Source: Larimichthys crocea (Eukaryota; Chordata; Actinopteri; Sciaenidae). From it: a stretch of 64,000 nucleotides of DNA. The stretch spans positions 15,917,803 through 15,981,802 of the forward strand of contig NC_040027.1 in NCBI RefSeq assembly GCF_000972845.2, written 5' to 3'. The position numbers and the translations under genes were made by a program. Each line of letters starts with the position of its first letter. Positions within the stretch are counted from its first letter, which is position 1. The notes under the pieces are model-generated. The model was not told the DNA's origin. It ran no database searches and worked only from the letters and a program-made list of their open reading frames with translations. Shown here in pieces: positions 36,673 to 50,100 of the stretch.

Positions 36673-38600
36673 TTTTTCCTTGAAAGTGCTTATCGGTTCC
36701 TTCTGCTGATGGATTGAACGGAGGAGTCCGGCGATGGTGTTTGAGAATACTGCTGCTGTTTCGGCATGCGGCGTCACTGCACGTGCAAAAACAAACAGAT
36801 CAATGGAACGGTTAACAATTACATACAGAGGCAGGCTTGTCTGGAAATAATTGTACAAGCATGTATTCGGCTTGTCTTCGCACTGCTGCATACTCTAACA
36901 GTGTAGAATGGCTCCTTGAATCGGCTCCCCCAGCTCTGGCATGTCTGGCGTGTGGGCGAGGAAGAAAAAACGGACCGAAGGGGGACCACCAAAAAAAAAC
37001 ACATTAAATGAAAAAACAGGCGAAAGTCAGGTCAAAAAAAACCAAATAGAGCATTAACCAAAAAAAAGAATCGCGAAAAGGTGATTGGGGAATTCAAGAG
37101 GAAACTATAGAGTCCAAAATAACTGAAAATGAAGGCTGTCCCAAAAGGACCGATCTTGTAGAGGCAAAAGCACATATTACAATCAAAAAAAATTATAACG
37201 ATACCAACACATGAAAAGACAATGAATCTCCGATAGGCAATGAGGTGGTTAATCCTTCTGATTTTCAAGTGGATACATTCAACAAGTACAAAATGCTAAG
37301 AACAGAAGAATGGAAAAAAAAAGTCGGCGGGCGAAGGGTAGGGTAAGGGGAGTAAATAAAAAAAAATCCCTTTGATAGAACTATAAGGTTTCCTGAACAA
37401 AAGGGGGAATTGAAGACACGTTGGTCTAACCAAATGGACACAAAAAGTCCCGTCAGAGAAGGTACGAAAGAAGTGTAAATAAGAACCATTGAATCGGAAT
37501 TAAAAAAATGGGATCAAAGGAGAGTGTTTACAGATGGGCGTAATAAGGTTTGCGGGCGTCACGCGCTTAGCATGGACTGCAGGCATGATTACCATACAAA
37601 TATCTTAAGATACGGAACAAAGAACAGCGAAAGGATGAATGGAAAAGGAAATATAAGGGATAGCAACGTGACTATTAGGTTTTATGTGTTTTCTTGCAGA
37701 GGATACGAACTCGAAAATAATGAAAATTAATCGTATTATTTTGGCAGGTACAGTTCCAACGACTGGGAAAGAAGCGGAAGTTGGAAAAAAATGGGTGATG
37801 GTAGAGAAAAGGGAGGAGGGGAAAAAAGAAGAAGTAAGAGCCTTAATTAGGGCTTCACGGATGAGGGAAATTTTATCTGGTAAAGAGAAAAGTTTTTGGT
37901 TCGCTAACAAATAAAGGGCAGAATAAATAATTGTGATTTGTAAGTCATATGTGTTGTCTGTAACTCAATTTGATTGAAATAAACTACAATCAATCGGGGT
38001 GAGGAAAAATCGTATCGTGAAAAAAGGAAAAACGTAAGAATCGAGTCGTGAAAGTCGAGGGGTGTAAATCGTTACAAAAACAGAAATCCACAGGGGGAAC
38101 AGGGGGTGAAGAGTAATAAATATGAGGGCAAAACAACCCCAAGACGTGTCAATGAAAGGTCTTAATTGTTAGAAGGTTTTGGAGAGGTGTCAAAACAATA
38201 GATGGAAATGGGGGTCCACATTGTGTGTGAGGATATAGTAAGGTAAATAGGGGTCAAGAATCAGGGGTAATAAAAAAACACTAAACAACAGACAAACAAG
38301 AACAAAAGGCACAGGACAGCAGCAGCAGCAGCAGCAGCAGTGGGTGGAGAAAGTGAGGGGGATAACCTTGGTGGTTGCAGGGGAGGGAGACGACAGTCAT
38401 GGGGGGGCGGAGGTATACGCGGGGGTGGGGCCTGAGCTGGGTTCTTCGCTGCGGGACCGTGGATAACAGAGAAGGGGGCCAAAAGGGGGGACCTACGGCT
38501 CGTTGAGCGCAGCACGGGTGGACATGCGCTCCTTTGAAAATTATTTCAGTCACATGCGGAAAAAGAAAGGTTTTTCATGGAGAAGGATGAAGGCACACGG
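36673..38600 (-). pseudogene. Degraded inverted copy of borcs8
   Basis: Exon 4 and exon 3 of borcs8 are recognisable in reverse complement at about 36680-36780 and 36890-36950, separated by a copy of their intron. The CTG/TTG tract of intron 2 appears as a CAG run at 38318-38340. The first part of exon 2 appears at about 38490-38560 (CGGCTCGTTGAGCGCAGCAC). Every exon has multiple indels. It is part of the self-copy and not an independent pseudogene. Confidence 0.8.
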
Positions 38601-38999
38601 TGAGAGATTAAAACAGGAACAGGCAAGAGGAAAGAAAGACACAAGAATATGAAAAGGGAAACGGTTAAACGGGACAAAAAAACAGACAATTAGCATACGC
38701 GGGGCTTAACTAGCTGCGAAAACGTAAGACCCTAGCTAAACAGGCGGAAGTTGTGCCAAGGAGGCAACAAGGAGGGAGTAGATACGAATGGGTGCTGGGA
38801 GTGTAAACATGGAAGGGGGCGAAATGTTTAGGGGGTAACCAGAGAGGGGGAAAAGAAGGTCGTGCTGTGACTATTCAAGCTGCAGGTCTCCTGGTCCCTC
38901 GCAAAGGAGGTAATAAGCAAAGAGCTGGGTTAAAGTCACGACAAAGGGAAACAACAGAGCAGGGGATCAGGCTGCAGAAAGGAAACTGTGTAGGTGGGG

Positions 39000-41900
39000 A
39001 AAGCGGGCTAAACGTGGAATCAGCTGAATGTCTCTGCGGTCGGTCAGGGTAACCTGCTATTCCGTAAGGTTAAAAGTTGTTTGTATTGTTAGTGTGGGTG
39101 GGCAGTGTGCCGACAAGACGGGGGGGGTGAGGTAATAATATCACAGTGGGACAAAAGAGAGCACGATTAGGAATTGAAGGGGGTTGAGAGGGCGGGGAAG
39201 AAGGAAGAAAGGAAAGGCAACAAAGGAAGAAAAAAGCACCACTTTTCCTCAAAGGAAAGGTTAAAGTAAACGGAGCCGTGGGTCAGGTCACTGATATCTG
39301 TTTACCAAAGAGTTGAAAAAAAATTTGCTGTGACGTGCTGCGTCATAAGCTGCAGCGGAATGTGAATATCATGAATGGTGTTATACGTCGTTGCACTTTG
39401 GAATATGAAAATGGACACCGGTTCACAGAATACCGGGTCGTAGTGGTTTATTTCAACAAAAATCAATAAATTGACGTAGAAATTCGAATTTGCGGCCCAC
39501 AGGGAAAGGATGAAGGGTGGGTTATGACGGGGCGGGAGTATGTAAGGTGAACAGAAATAAAAAAAGTACGAATGCTTGGGAATGGGGTTGTGAGAGTGCA
39601 CCATGAAAACTCGATAATTCAATTGAATTAGTCTGAAACAATAATTTTTGTTTCTTGAAAGGTGAGTAGTCCGAGGGGATAAGGTCACGGGGGGGTTGGG
39701 AGTAATTACGTAGAGAATATTGGATGATCTGTAAAAATGGGGGAAATGATGATTTTAATATAGTATGTGTTTTTAAATTTAAAGATAATATTGTGCGGAT
39801 CCATGGCATTGAAGCAGGGATGTGATTAAGAGTGTAATGCAAAAAGATGATGCCCAAAACAATATTCAGAAAAAAGAGAGAAAAATACAGGAAAAAATCA
39901 GCTAAAACGCTTGATGTGATTTTGTAAACCCGATCCGAAACCCAAAGAGATAAGGAAGAGTAAATCCCACAGGGTGTACAAAAACATTTGGATTCTTATG
40001 TTTAGTTGACATCATGCATGGGAAACAAATTGGAATATTTTTAAAAAATAGTTGAGTTTGTAAAAGTATGTTCCTTTTTAGATGTAAAGGAAGAGAGAGC
40101 CGAGTACAACGGTACGTTGTAAAGATATTGACCACACAAAACGGTGAATTGATGGACCTGTGCTGCACCATAGAGAGCATGGAGTGTAAAGTCGTGAAGG
40201 TGATTTATGTAGTACGGGAGGCACGGCGGGGGCACCGACGTCTGGGAAGAAAAAGGGGAAAAGAAAGAGAAAAAGAAAGGCTGAACACCACACAAAGCAA
40301 AAAGCGTAGGGGCAAAAAATAAGACAGGTTACAAGTACGCCCAAGGGGGCAAACATTAGACGTATAAGGTACAGTAGTGTAATCAGCAGGGCAGAGATGT
40401 GTGGAAAATATGTGGTTAGGGTTGTTTCCTAAAGTTAAAACCGATGAAGGGGTAATTGGTAACAAAACGTTTTAAAAGTTTCCACAGCTCTGTCCATAAC
40501 AGCTGGGCAACGCACAAAAAGGCGGGGAGGTGTATGCAACAAAAGCACAGTGGGATCTTCTCAAAGAAACTGTGGTGGGAATTTGAGGGAATCAATGAGA
40601 AAAAATAATAGACAAGGAAGCCAGAGACACAAACCATAACAACGGCGAATGTACACAACATCAAAAAAAAAAAAAGGCCAAAAATCGCATGTATGATCTG
40701 TAAAAACCTGGGTGTATTATATGATATTGTAGAAATTTTGCAGAAAAAAAAAAAAACAGGCCAACTCTGGTTGAATCTGCAAGGACGGACAGGGATGAAA
40801 CGGGGTCGTAAATACAGGCACCGAATCAATCATAAAATTTGTGGCAGAGGCGGACATAAATTGTGGGTAAAAAGAGACAGCAAAGAAAATGTTGGCGGGG
40901 ATTATCGGCGGAAAAAAAGAAAGGGGTAAACTATTTAGAAGGGAAATAGAATAAAAAAAGAAAGCTGAGGGCGGCGGTGAGGAATCGGCAGGAAATAAAA
41001 TACTGTATGGGGTATATAAAAGACAAAAACACAAAGGTTATACAACAAAAGTCTCACAGGATGTTGTGTGAGATGGTATGAATTATGTGGTAAGATTTTG
41101 TTTTTGTGATGTTTAGGTAATGAAAGACAAAACAAAAAAAAGGGGCCAATGGGGGGGCAATCGCGAGGGGAGGCGAGAAAGTGCCTGGGGACGCTGCCAG
41201 CTCGGGAGGTTATGTTGGACATTGGTTTGAGTCTCTTCGTCATACACGGGTAGGACATTAAACGACTTTAGAAACTATGGTATGAGGAAGGATGGGGACG
41301 ATCATCAGACCAAAAAAAGAGTTAGAAACAATAGTTGGGGGGGGTAAAGTTACAGGTTACGGGAAATGAGGGGGGTCGGTAGGGTGCAATATAACGAATA
41401 ACACATGATGGCAGTAGGGGGTTTGGTGGAATATAATAATTAAGGTAGTGTAATGATTGAAAAAAAAGAAATACTCGGATAACTGTAGGGGAACTCACTC
41501 TTGACTAAAATTAATGTGGCGGGAAAAAGGTGCGACGAAACCACATCAAAAGTGGTTTAAGGGAGGGCAAGCTAAAAGGGCTGAGAAGTGACCGATGTTG
41601 TAAAATTCCGTATAAAGAATCAGAAGTTATCATAAAGGGGGGTGGGGGGTGCGTGAGTATAAAGTGGCCTGTGTTTAATTGGACAAAGGATTAAATGATC
41701 CATTGAAAAATCGGTATAACAACAAATCTCTGCAGCGAACGATGAAGGGGGGCAGACATGACCATTGAGTCTCTGACGCTGGTAACATCCCATGGCTTAG
41801 CTGTGCCCTCGGACACAAAAAGAGTAGTAATTTGTCAGTGTGTTTCTCGGTACGCGTGATAATTTGTTCGGCTGTTTTAAAGCGATATGTAAAAAAAGTG

Positions 41901-42040
41901 TTTTATTTTATTTTTCTGAAGAATAGGAACAAATTTTTAAGTGGTTCCTTTGTATTTGTGGCTAGTTTCAGCAGTGGTAATGGGAGGGCCAGAGGTTGCT
42001 GACACTTCTACAAGCCGCCGAACGGGAAAAAGTGGACGAG
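39000..42040 (+). pseudogene. Degraded inverted copy of rfxank
   Basis: Plus-strand matches to rfxank exons: exon 5 at 41146-41262 (GGCAATCGCGAGG ... GGAGGTTATGTTGGACATT), exon 7 at about 41750-41850 (CAGACATGACCATTGAGTCT and CCCTCGGACACAAAAAGAGT), and parts of exon 8 at about 41980-42030 (ACAAGCCGCC). Exons 1-4 are weaker, between about 39 and 40.9 kb. Inserted bases are everywhere. The left limit is approximate. Confidence 0.78.
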
Positions 42041-45000
42041 CGAATAAGGTGAATAGAAAGCGAAATAGGGGAATGAGACAAGTCGGGGAAAAACAACTGG
42101 TGGGTGAATACTCAGAGTCTACAAAAAAGGACCAGCCATCGCAAAACCAAAAAGAAAACCGCGAAACAAAAACGGAAGCACCAAAGAGCAGTAATGTAGA
42201 CAATGAACCAGGATAACAAGAATCAAATGTAACACGGGACCAGTACAGGGAGAGCGGCAATTAGGGGACAGCCGATGCAACGGGAGGGGGAGCATGGGTC
42301 GGGGGATATATTTGACAAACTTTTATTGAAAAGAAAGAAGGATTCCATTTGATGGCATTTCTAATATGTGGGCATTACAGAGACTGTAAACGGTTTTAAT
42401 AGAAAGAGTGTTATTTTTAATACGGGGGGGTGTTCACTGAATGGCGCTTTAAAACAGACTGGCAAGAAAAGCACAAAATGGAAAGGGAGGGGAAGAAAAG
42501 GAAAAAAGGGGAGAGGGGGGGGGGGAAAAAGGGGATACCGAGAAGAAACATGGGATAATAAAGGTCCATTAACATCTAAGGCAAGTGGGTAATAAAAACT
42601 TGAGGGGGGTCGCCTGAAGCTATAGAATTGGGTTCAACCGTCTGTTAATGTAGAGTGGGAAGGGGTAAGACTGGCCGGAATGAACAAGATCCTTTGAAAC
42701 ACAGTCCCCTGACGCAAGAAAGATAGCGCCCATTTAGATCGTTGTCGATACCGAGGGTGTGGCGACAAAGCACAATAAATGACGAGAGATGATAGGTGGC
42801 GGCAGGCAAGTGGTAGCAGCCGAAGGGGGAAGGGGACAGCGGGGCAGACAAAATAGCCTGCAGCATGGCCGATACTTGACAAATCGGAAGGGGGGAAAAG
42901 GAAAGGGGGGAAGTAGATATCTTGCCTCTCGTCATGAAGGGAGTATTAACAAGCCGGGAAAGTCATGAGGGCTTTTTTGCGGCCAACAGCAAGAGACGTC
43001 CAGCAAGAAGGAAAACGAACAAGATGAGGAATGAGAGTCGCTGTGGGGGGGGCGCAAAAAAGTGTGTCAGAACCCTATTGTGCAGCAAAACATTAGTGAT
43101 AGTTGACTAGTGACATAAGTGACACACGGAGAGAGAAAAGTCGCAGTGCACAACGCAGGCTCAAATGGAAGAAACAAGGATAACCAAAAGCGAAAAGTGA
43201 GGGAAAAAGGTGTCCGTTGTAGAGGACACAATAGGTGGCGTGTGTTGTATAGTCAAAGTTAAGAAACTGCGGATGATCTAAAGCGATAAGTAGGCTATCA
43301 TGAAAAGCATGCCGGCAGGCAGGAAAATATTGTCTGATACTTATTATGAACCATCTAGAACACCAACAGGAAACACACTGTGTCCTGGAGTGACAGGTAC
43401 AGCTGAGCCGCTGGAAGAATCTGTAGATTTATAACTCATGAATAAAGCAGAATTCCTTATTATAATTTAACTATCTGTTAGAAAAAATCAGCAATGAAAT
43501 ACCAATATTATGTCTGGTTCAGCTTAATATAATTTATTTCACACATCGTTAGTTGTAATAGAGTTGTCAAGCAATCAAATAAAAATCAAATAGTTTACAG
43601 CTTAAATTGATTGCAATTCACTATTTGTCACTGGTAGACTAACTCAGTTTGCATCTGAATAAGTCTACTTTTTTTAAATGTACATTTTCCATTCACTGGG
43701 CCTAATCTAATTAATTCATTTAATGAATCTAGACATTTAGTGGTAAAAATATAAGATATTTATTTAATTCTTTCTTCCACATTTTGCGTTGAAATAAATA
43801 AATACTTCACAGGGATGGTCTCATCATGAGCACTACTGACCCTGTTATCAATCATTTGCTGCAGTAACACTGAAGGATATCTGAAGAGAGTTGTCGTCTC
43901 TGGATATAAATGGCTGATCACCGTAAAGTCCCCACCTTTGGGCAACCTGCGGAAGGACAAACATAAAACACACTAATATCTTGTTGGCAATGGGAAGCAC
44001 CAAAATGTTAAGCTGGTGGATGATCACATGAGGATGAGGGTTACAGTTGGAAATGGCCTCTGGGTTTTACCTTCTAATCTGCATGTTTTTTGCAGAGAAG
44101 CCTCCCTGGAACTGGACCTTTAACTCTGACACCTTGACAGACTGGGGGGAACTCCAGAAACACCCACTGATATTCACCCTGTCAAAGACATTTATAATCA
44201 TCCACTGTGACATTAACAGTATCACACCCGAGTGTCAGTGGGAATTTTACTTCTCAGAGAGATCATGCATGCTCTCTAACTATCAAATCAAAAAATCGAT
44301 AACACAGTGCTGACTAAGACCAAAAGGAAACACACATATTGCCTATTTTAAATCTTTACTTTATATCACTGGTTATCTCTTTTGTATGATTAAAAAAATA
44401 TTTTATTAGTTATAAAAGTACTACATGACCTTGCACCAGACTACTTCTCACGAATACTTTTGGTTTATGAACGAGGAAGGCCCGCGCGTTCTCCTTTTTG
44501 CTGTCTCCAAAGCAGAACAGAAACATTTGGTGATGCTGCCTCCTCCCAACTAAAAACACGTCTATTCTGACTGGCTTTTAGGTAGTATTATACTTATTAT
44601 CATTGTTTTTTTATTATTTGATTTTTAAATCAAATTTTACTCTTTAGTATAATAATTGATTTGTACAGGGTGAATTTTACTACTATTAGTTACTATCTTT
44701 TATATTTTAACTGACTACTATAATCTTCTTTGGTATTATTCAGTTAACTTTTGGTTGTCGTTGTGTTGAGTCTATTTCTATGTCAAAGCACTTTGCATTT
44801 ACTGTTGAAAGATGTTATGTAAATAAATATTGTTAATAAGTTAACGATTGATTGATTTGAGTCATATTTGTTGTTTGTTGTTTTTTTTTATCTCCTCCTG
44901 CCACATATAAATGCAGTAGCTCAGTCCCCGAGCTTGGCTTGGAACTGGAGGTGGGGCCGATTCAAAAGGGCGCGCTGCTGGGTGGCTGTCCATCACTCCT

Positions 45001-45081
45001 CCATCTCTCTCCACATTTGCATGTGAAACCATGTGTACATGATCATGTGTGTGTGTATTTCGGGTTAAATACATGTAAAAC

Positions 45082-45521
45082 TGAGTGAAAAAAGAATCCC
45101 CCCTCGGGATATAAAAGTCTCTCTTTTTTTTATATTATATTATATATTATAATAGGTTGTGGGCATCTATAATGTTTTTCCCTGGAAAACTGATAACTGA
45201 GTTAATATGCATACTATAAAAATGCTTTTACAATGCTGTTCACATGTGCAAAAAATATTTTTTTTAAAAGTAGCTGGTAGTGAAATTGATTTAGGAACAT
45301 CTCAGAAGATTACACCGCACTTTGTACTTTTTCTGGTGTTCAAATATATTATTCTTTTCTTTCTTTTCTTTTCTTCTTTCTTTTTTTTATTGTTTTACAT
45401 GTTCAAAATACATTTTTCAATCAATCAAAAAAAAGTGTTTATAATTGCTAGTATAAAAGTTTAAAAATTTGATTCATTGTATATTAATGCAAACAGCAAC
45501 ATAGATGACCATATATATATG

Positions 45522-45564
<43 letters not shown>

Positions 45565-45604
45565 TATATTATATATATATATATATATATCAGAGTGTTT
45601 TTAC
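45082..45604 (-). other. nr2c2ap intron 2 sequence missing from the main strand
   Basis: This lies between the copied exon 2 donor (45605) and the copied segment that matches 54950 onward. It has no counterpart near 33.3 or 54.9 kb, so it probably shows what belongs in the gap: a long TA tract (45511-45590), a CT-rich run near 45355-45390 and AT-rich single-copy sequence. Confidence 0.65.
45511..45590. repeat. (TA)n microsatellite in the copied intron
   Basis: About 80 bases of nearly pure TA with a few interruptions, longer than the 34-base tract at 33275-33308 that it corresponds to. Long TA tracts commonly stop short-read assembly. Confidence 0.9.
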
Positions 45605-46488
45605 CTGGTCCGGAGTGTCCAGGCAATGTCTCCTCGTTGCAGTCAAAACAGGAACTTCTTTCCATACTGCTTCACATCTCTGTTGAGGAATGAACTCACC
45701 CTGAAATCGGAGCCTCCAGTTTACCATACTGAAACTGACAGTATAAAGGGTTACTACATCTCACTCACATCGGATGCGCAGTAGAAGCAGCACATTGGTG
45801 GCATTCACAGGATCGTTTCAGTGTTTGAACCAATAAGAGACAGTCTTCGTCAAACGTGACGTCTGTGTCTGTCCGGACATCAATAAGCTTTTTCATTCTA
45901 GTGTGGTCTCACGTTACAGGTGTGCTCCTTCCTCGTTTACCTGCTCTGATCTCGCTGCAAGTCAATTGAGGAGGACGCCATGTCCGAAAAGACCAAAGCT
46001 GCCGGCAAGCGATCGGCAAACATTGCCCTGGCACGCTTGTTTTTTTTTTGTTTTTTTACGACATTGAAGGTCAATGCGTAGCTGTTTTTAGTCTTTCCGC
46101 CACTAGATGGCGTCCGAGTTGCGTCCAAAATACTGGAGCGTCTCGGCCAAAAAACTTCATCTAAAAGGGCCGCAGAGGCTCCAAATTAATCAATTAAAGA
46201 ACCCTTTTCAAATGTCCCTTATAACTTTATATTTAACTTTATTCACCTTTTTATTTCCTTAGTAATCTATGTATATACTGGGGTTATTATCCTGTAGTGT
46301 TTATGATTGAGAAAACCGTTCATGCATAATGGAATAATCCTATAAAAAGCTTGTTATTGGCCTTAATGCTTGCAGTTTACTCTTATCATGTTTGTTATAA
46401 TTTTTTAATTCTCAAAAATTATGTTGGTGAAAATTGTCAGTTTATTATGACAAAAGGTGGCGGACCCCTTGCAAGTGCATCTGCGGAC

Positions 46489-47102
46489 TGTATGACGGGG
46501 TCATATTTGTTTGTATATGTGTGTGGTTTCTTTGTGTCCCTGTGCTTGTGCTGTCTATTTGCGTATGCAAATAGGAGGTTGCCATCCCCAGGAGGCGATT
46601 GTGGAGTAATTTCCCGGTCCTGGCTGTTGATGGCTGTACCTGAAGGCCCCTAAGATTTAAGGAGCCAAGATGGGGCTGCCAGGTGGACACGCACTTCTTC
46701 ATCCTCCTCCTCTCCCAACTATCGCCACATGGCCTTTTGTAAAACTGTTTCCGTATGACCTTAGAAGTAGCTTTTGTTGAAGAGTACAGGGGGACTGCCA
46801 TTTTGTTTGATCGGGTTTTCTCCTGTTTTTGTTAGTGTTAGGAAGGTACGTTATTGTGGTTTTGATTTTTTCTGAGAGAAGTGATTAATTTACAGATAAT
46901 GTGTTTGGGTTGTTGTTTTGGCCTGGGTCCCACCTGAAGATGGGATTCCTTAGTTTATAGTTTTTTGAGATTTTGACTTTTGTAATAAACCTTTTTTTTT
47001 TTGTTTGTACCTAAACTTGTGTAAGTGGCCTACTTGGGACTCGGGGGAAGATTTGAGACACCTACTTCTTGTTATGCTCTAGGCCCCGAGACTGGGCTAA
47101 CA
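46489..47102 (+). mobile_element. Copy of the solo LTR inside the inverted copy
   Basis: Reverse complement of the LTR at 31756-32368, with scattered indels. The ends are eroded (TGTATG and CTAACA). It is flanked by the same older repeat, showing it was carried along with the locus and is not a new insertion. Confidence 0.8.
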
Positions 47103-50100
47103 GGACCCTCCTAGGGTCACGGACGCCTGGGTGAAAGACCCCCTGAATTAGAGGCAGTTAACATTAAACTCTTCTCTGATCTTGTGGTGCCCAGCAGTCT
47201 GGCCGGGGGTCGGGCTTGTGTGCTGTCTCTCTTTGTGTTTTTTTTACCTGCATGTCTCCCTTTTGTCTAAGTGAAAGAAAAGGTCAGGGGATAAGATCGA
47301 TTAGGAGAGTACGACAAGACACTGGGCCTCACTAAAGGCGAAATCGATCACTAACCGATTGTAACCTTCAAATGAAGGAAGAATAACAAAAAAAAGAAGA
47401 GAGACAGCTTTAAAATGTACAACGTTGTTAAAAATAAACTGAATGTGTTTTTTGTTGTGTCCCCTAAAATATCCAACACAAGGACGAGTTTTAACTGTTT
47501 TTAGTGCAAGTATACTTTTCTGCGCAGAAAGAAGCAGTGCAGTGGGTTGTGGTGTTGTGTGTGTGTGAGAGCTTGTATTGGCACATGGCTTATTGCAGAT
47601 GGAGAACTCCTGCTGAGGGTTTGTCACAGTGCCCCTTCACTGCAGATAATCAATAGGTCTGAAATACAAAACCTGATGAAAAAACCCCCCAGCTCCGTGA
47701 AAATTGCGTAGGGGTCTGGGGGAGAGTGACTGGATTGGTAGGGTTTTTGGACACACACCCTCTTACCTCTTCTACAACAGACCACACTCTCCTCTCTCCT
47801 CACACACACACACCCTGGCATTACGAATGTTGGTTCGTAAACAGCATCAGGTTTTTAATACCGGGCTGTCAAAAGGTTTAAGACTGAGCATGAATTGTTG
47901 ATTTAAAAGCTGCAGTAATATTGTACTGTCCCCATATCTGTGAATAACCGTGAAAGGTATATCATTGGAAGTCCTTTGTGTAGAGGTGTTAATCAGAAAA
48001 ACGCTGGCTCAACAATTAGTTTGCCAGGTCTCAATTTTGGCCTGTAAGCATTTTGGGACACCCACCTGGCCAACAGAGCCATGTGGCGCTCACATGGGTG
48101 AATGATGAGCTGGCATGGGGAGCCATAAAATGTCGCTGCTCAGTAAAAGGTCCTCATGTTTGCATTTACCAATGTGAGCTGCGTAATAATGCCAAGGTGG
48201 GCTGCAGAGCAGGGTACTATACAACCTCACATGGGCCCTCTCTTTGTGTCCTTACCGTTTTGCACTCCAGGAAGAAATAGTCCGATGCGAATAACGTTTG
48301 AGTAAAACACAACTTTATGTTTTAAATACGCTCTGTTTTTATACAAGTAAAAATGAAATGAAGAGTTGCGAAACTTTAGTGGTAAGCTGACTCCTGGCGG
48401 TGTTAGCTTTATATTTTAATGGACCGGACATAGAGTGGTATTGATCTTCCTCATCTAACTCTTGGAAAGAAAGTGTATTTCACAAAATGTCCAAACCATT
48501 TTTGAGATGGATTGAGGAGAGATAAAGGGAGGTAGAGGGGGAGTAAAAGATGGAGGGTCAAAATGGAGGAAGGAACTTGAAACCAATTATGAGTCAGGCA
48601 ATAGTACAGGCGGGCGTATGATGGAGCAGACTGCAGGGTTGATTGAGCGCGTCCCTTGTAAAAAGTAAGGTTTTTTAGGCTGGGAAAGGTATGTATGGCA
48701 GGGGAAGGGAGGCGACAGACAGCTTTTGTCGGAATCTCCGCTCTAACGTCTCATGGATGGACTTGGGGAGTGCACTACTGAAAAATTCTGGCCTTTCGAA
48801 GTTGGCGATGTAGACTGACTTGGTACAGGATTATCTCACCTCTGTCCTCATAACGGCGTAACTTCATGTTCCCTCGGCCATCGGTGTCACCTTCTATCAC
48901 CACTATTACGGCCTTGCGTGATTTGCTCATTTGAGTTTGTGTCATACACTCATGTTTCGTGATCTGGGTTATGTCCGAAGAGGCAGATTAGAGGTTAGCA
49001 AACTAACTTTGGGCTTAACCCCAGCTGGCCTTTTAAGTCTCTTTTCACCTGTTGTTTATTATTTGCCGATGAGCAGGAACTGTAATGAATTGCACACTAT
49101 AACCTTGGCAGGTTGTACCTCGTGTAAGTATCTTTACAATCAACGCTTTGGAGTCTAGAATGAGGGATATTAATGCTTCTTTAATAGTGGTTTTTGTTCT
49201 GTCAACTAAAACACAGATTGTCCTGCATTGGAGGCTGGGTTGATACTAGAAGCCTTTGTAGCAGTGGTCCCCCAGTGGCATTTGCTCACTCTACAAAGAA
49301 CTCTACGCAAATGAGCAGAAGGATATTATTGTTAATATAATCAGGGCAAAAACGTTGTTGTCCCATCTCCTTACATTCCGTCCCACGGAGTGATCAAGGC
49401 GATTGCGTTGCACATAATGTCCCCTTTAAAATGCAGCTTGGAGAACATAAACTGTCCGGTGATGAGCAGAAATGCTTTTGCAATGGCTTCATGTGACTAT
49501 ATGTTTTCAATAAAAGGTACGTCCACTGTGCCTGGATGATTGCTCTTAGAAAGTTCCTGGCCATGCAAGTGGACCCTTGGAGCATCTCAGTTGACTCCTC
49601 TACTAGTCTTAGCAACGACTAGAGGTTACTCTGACAATATATTTTTGCACATTATTTTATCAGCATAACAAGTGTTGTGCTTTTCGACAAGAAGTGAATC
49701 AATTTTAAAATCAATTTCCTTCCTGTATCGCGCCTTGTTTGCAATTTCAGTACAATCACAGTGTTACTGAAAAGTAAGATTTTCTTTTTTTTTAGTTCTA
49801 ATAATGTTGAAGGTAAATTATTCGATTTACATACCATTAAGTGGCCCTTCTAATAGCGTAGAAGGTTTAGTTTAGGGGAATGGACCCAATTTTTGAAAGA
49901 TTTCTGGATGAGAAACTTTAATTTAGATTATGAAGACAGAATTATGGACAAACAGACGAAAGCCTGTGTCATATAGAAATGGGCTGTATGTTCGGGCGGA
50001 ATGTACCAGTAGGCAATAACAGATGCTTCAGGAGGTAAAACAGTCCGCACTATGGGTCTATTCCAGAGTTTATGAGCTCTGGCCAAACATTGTGCACAAT

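Larger units (their letters stand above)
43881..45981 (-). pseudogene. Inverted copy of nr2c2ap exons 1-4 with indels
   Basis: Minus-strand exon copies: exon 1 at 45941-45981, exon 2 at 45605-45700 (96 bases against 91), exon 3 at 44071-44178 (108 against 106), exon 4 at 43881-43946 (66 against 68). Exon 5 is not recognisable. Splice signals are kept, including the ATATCC donor after exon 4. The changes are homopolymer errors: a run of five C becomes six, five A becomes six, four A becomes three. They break the frame in exons 2-4. Unlike the real gene, exons 1-4 span only 2.1 kb here, which gives the likely true intron 2 length. Confidence 0.88.

Noticed and set aside
35486..36709. 407-codon plus-strand reading frame and overlapping 155-322-codon frames on both strands
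   Set aside because: They exist only because an almost two-letter C/A sequence lacks stop codons. Composition is pure low complexity and the region is part of the erroneous self-copy.
41941..42216. 91-codon plus-strand frame rich in Lys, Arg, Glu and Asn
   Set aside because: It overlaps the degraded copy of rfxank exon 8 and adjacent intron, so it is noise.
44047..44313. 88-codon plus-strand frame containing PPWNWTFNSDTLTD
   Set aside because: It is the antisense of copied nr2c2ap exon 3; the matching minus frame at 55921-56112 is likewise antisense of the genuine exon.
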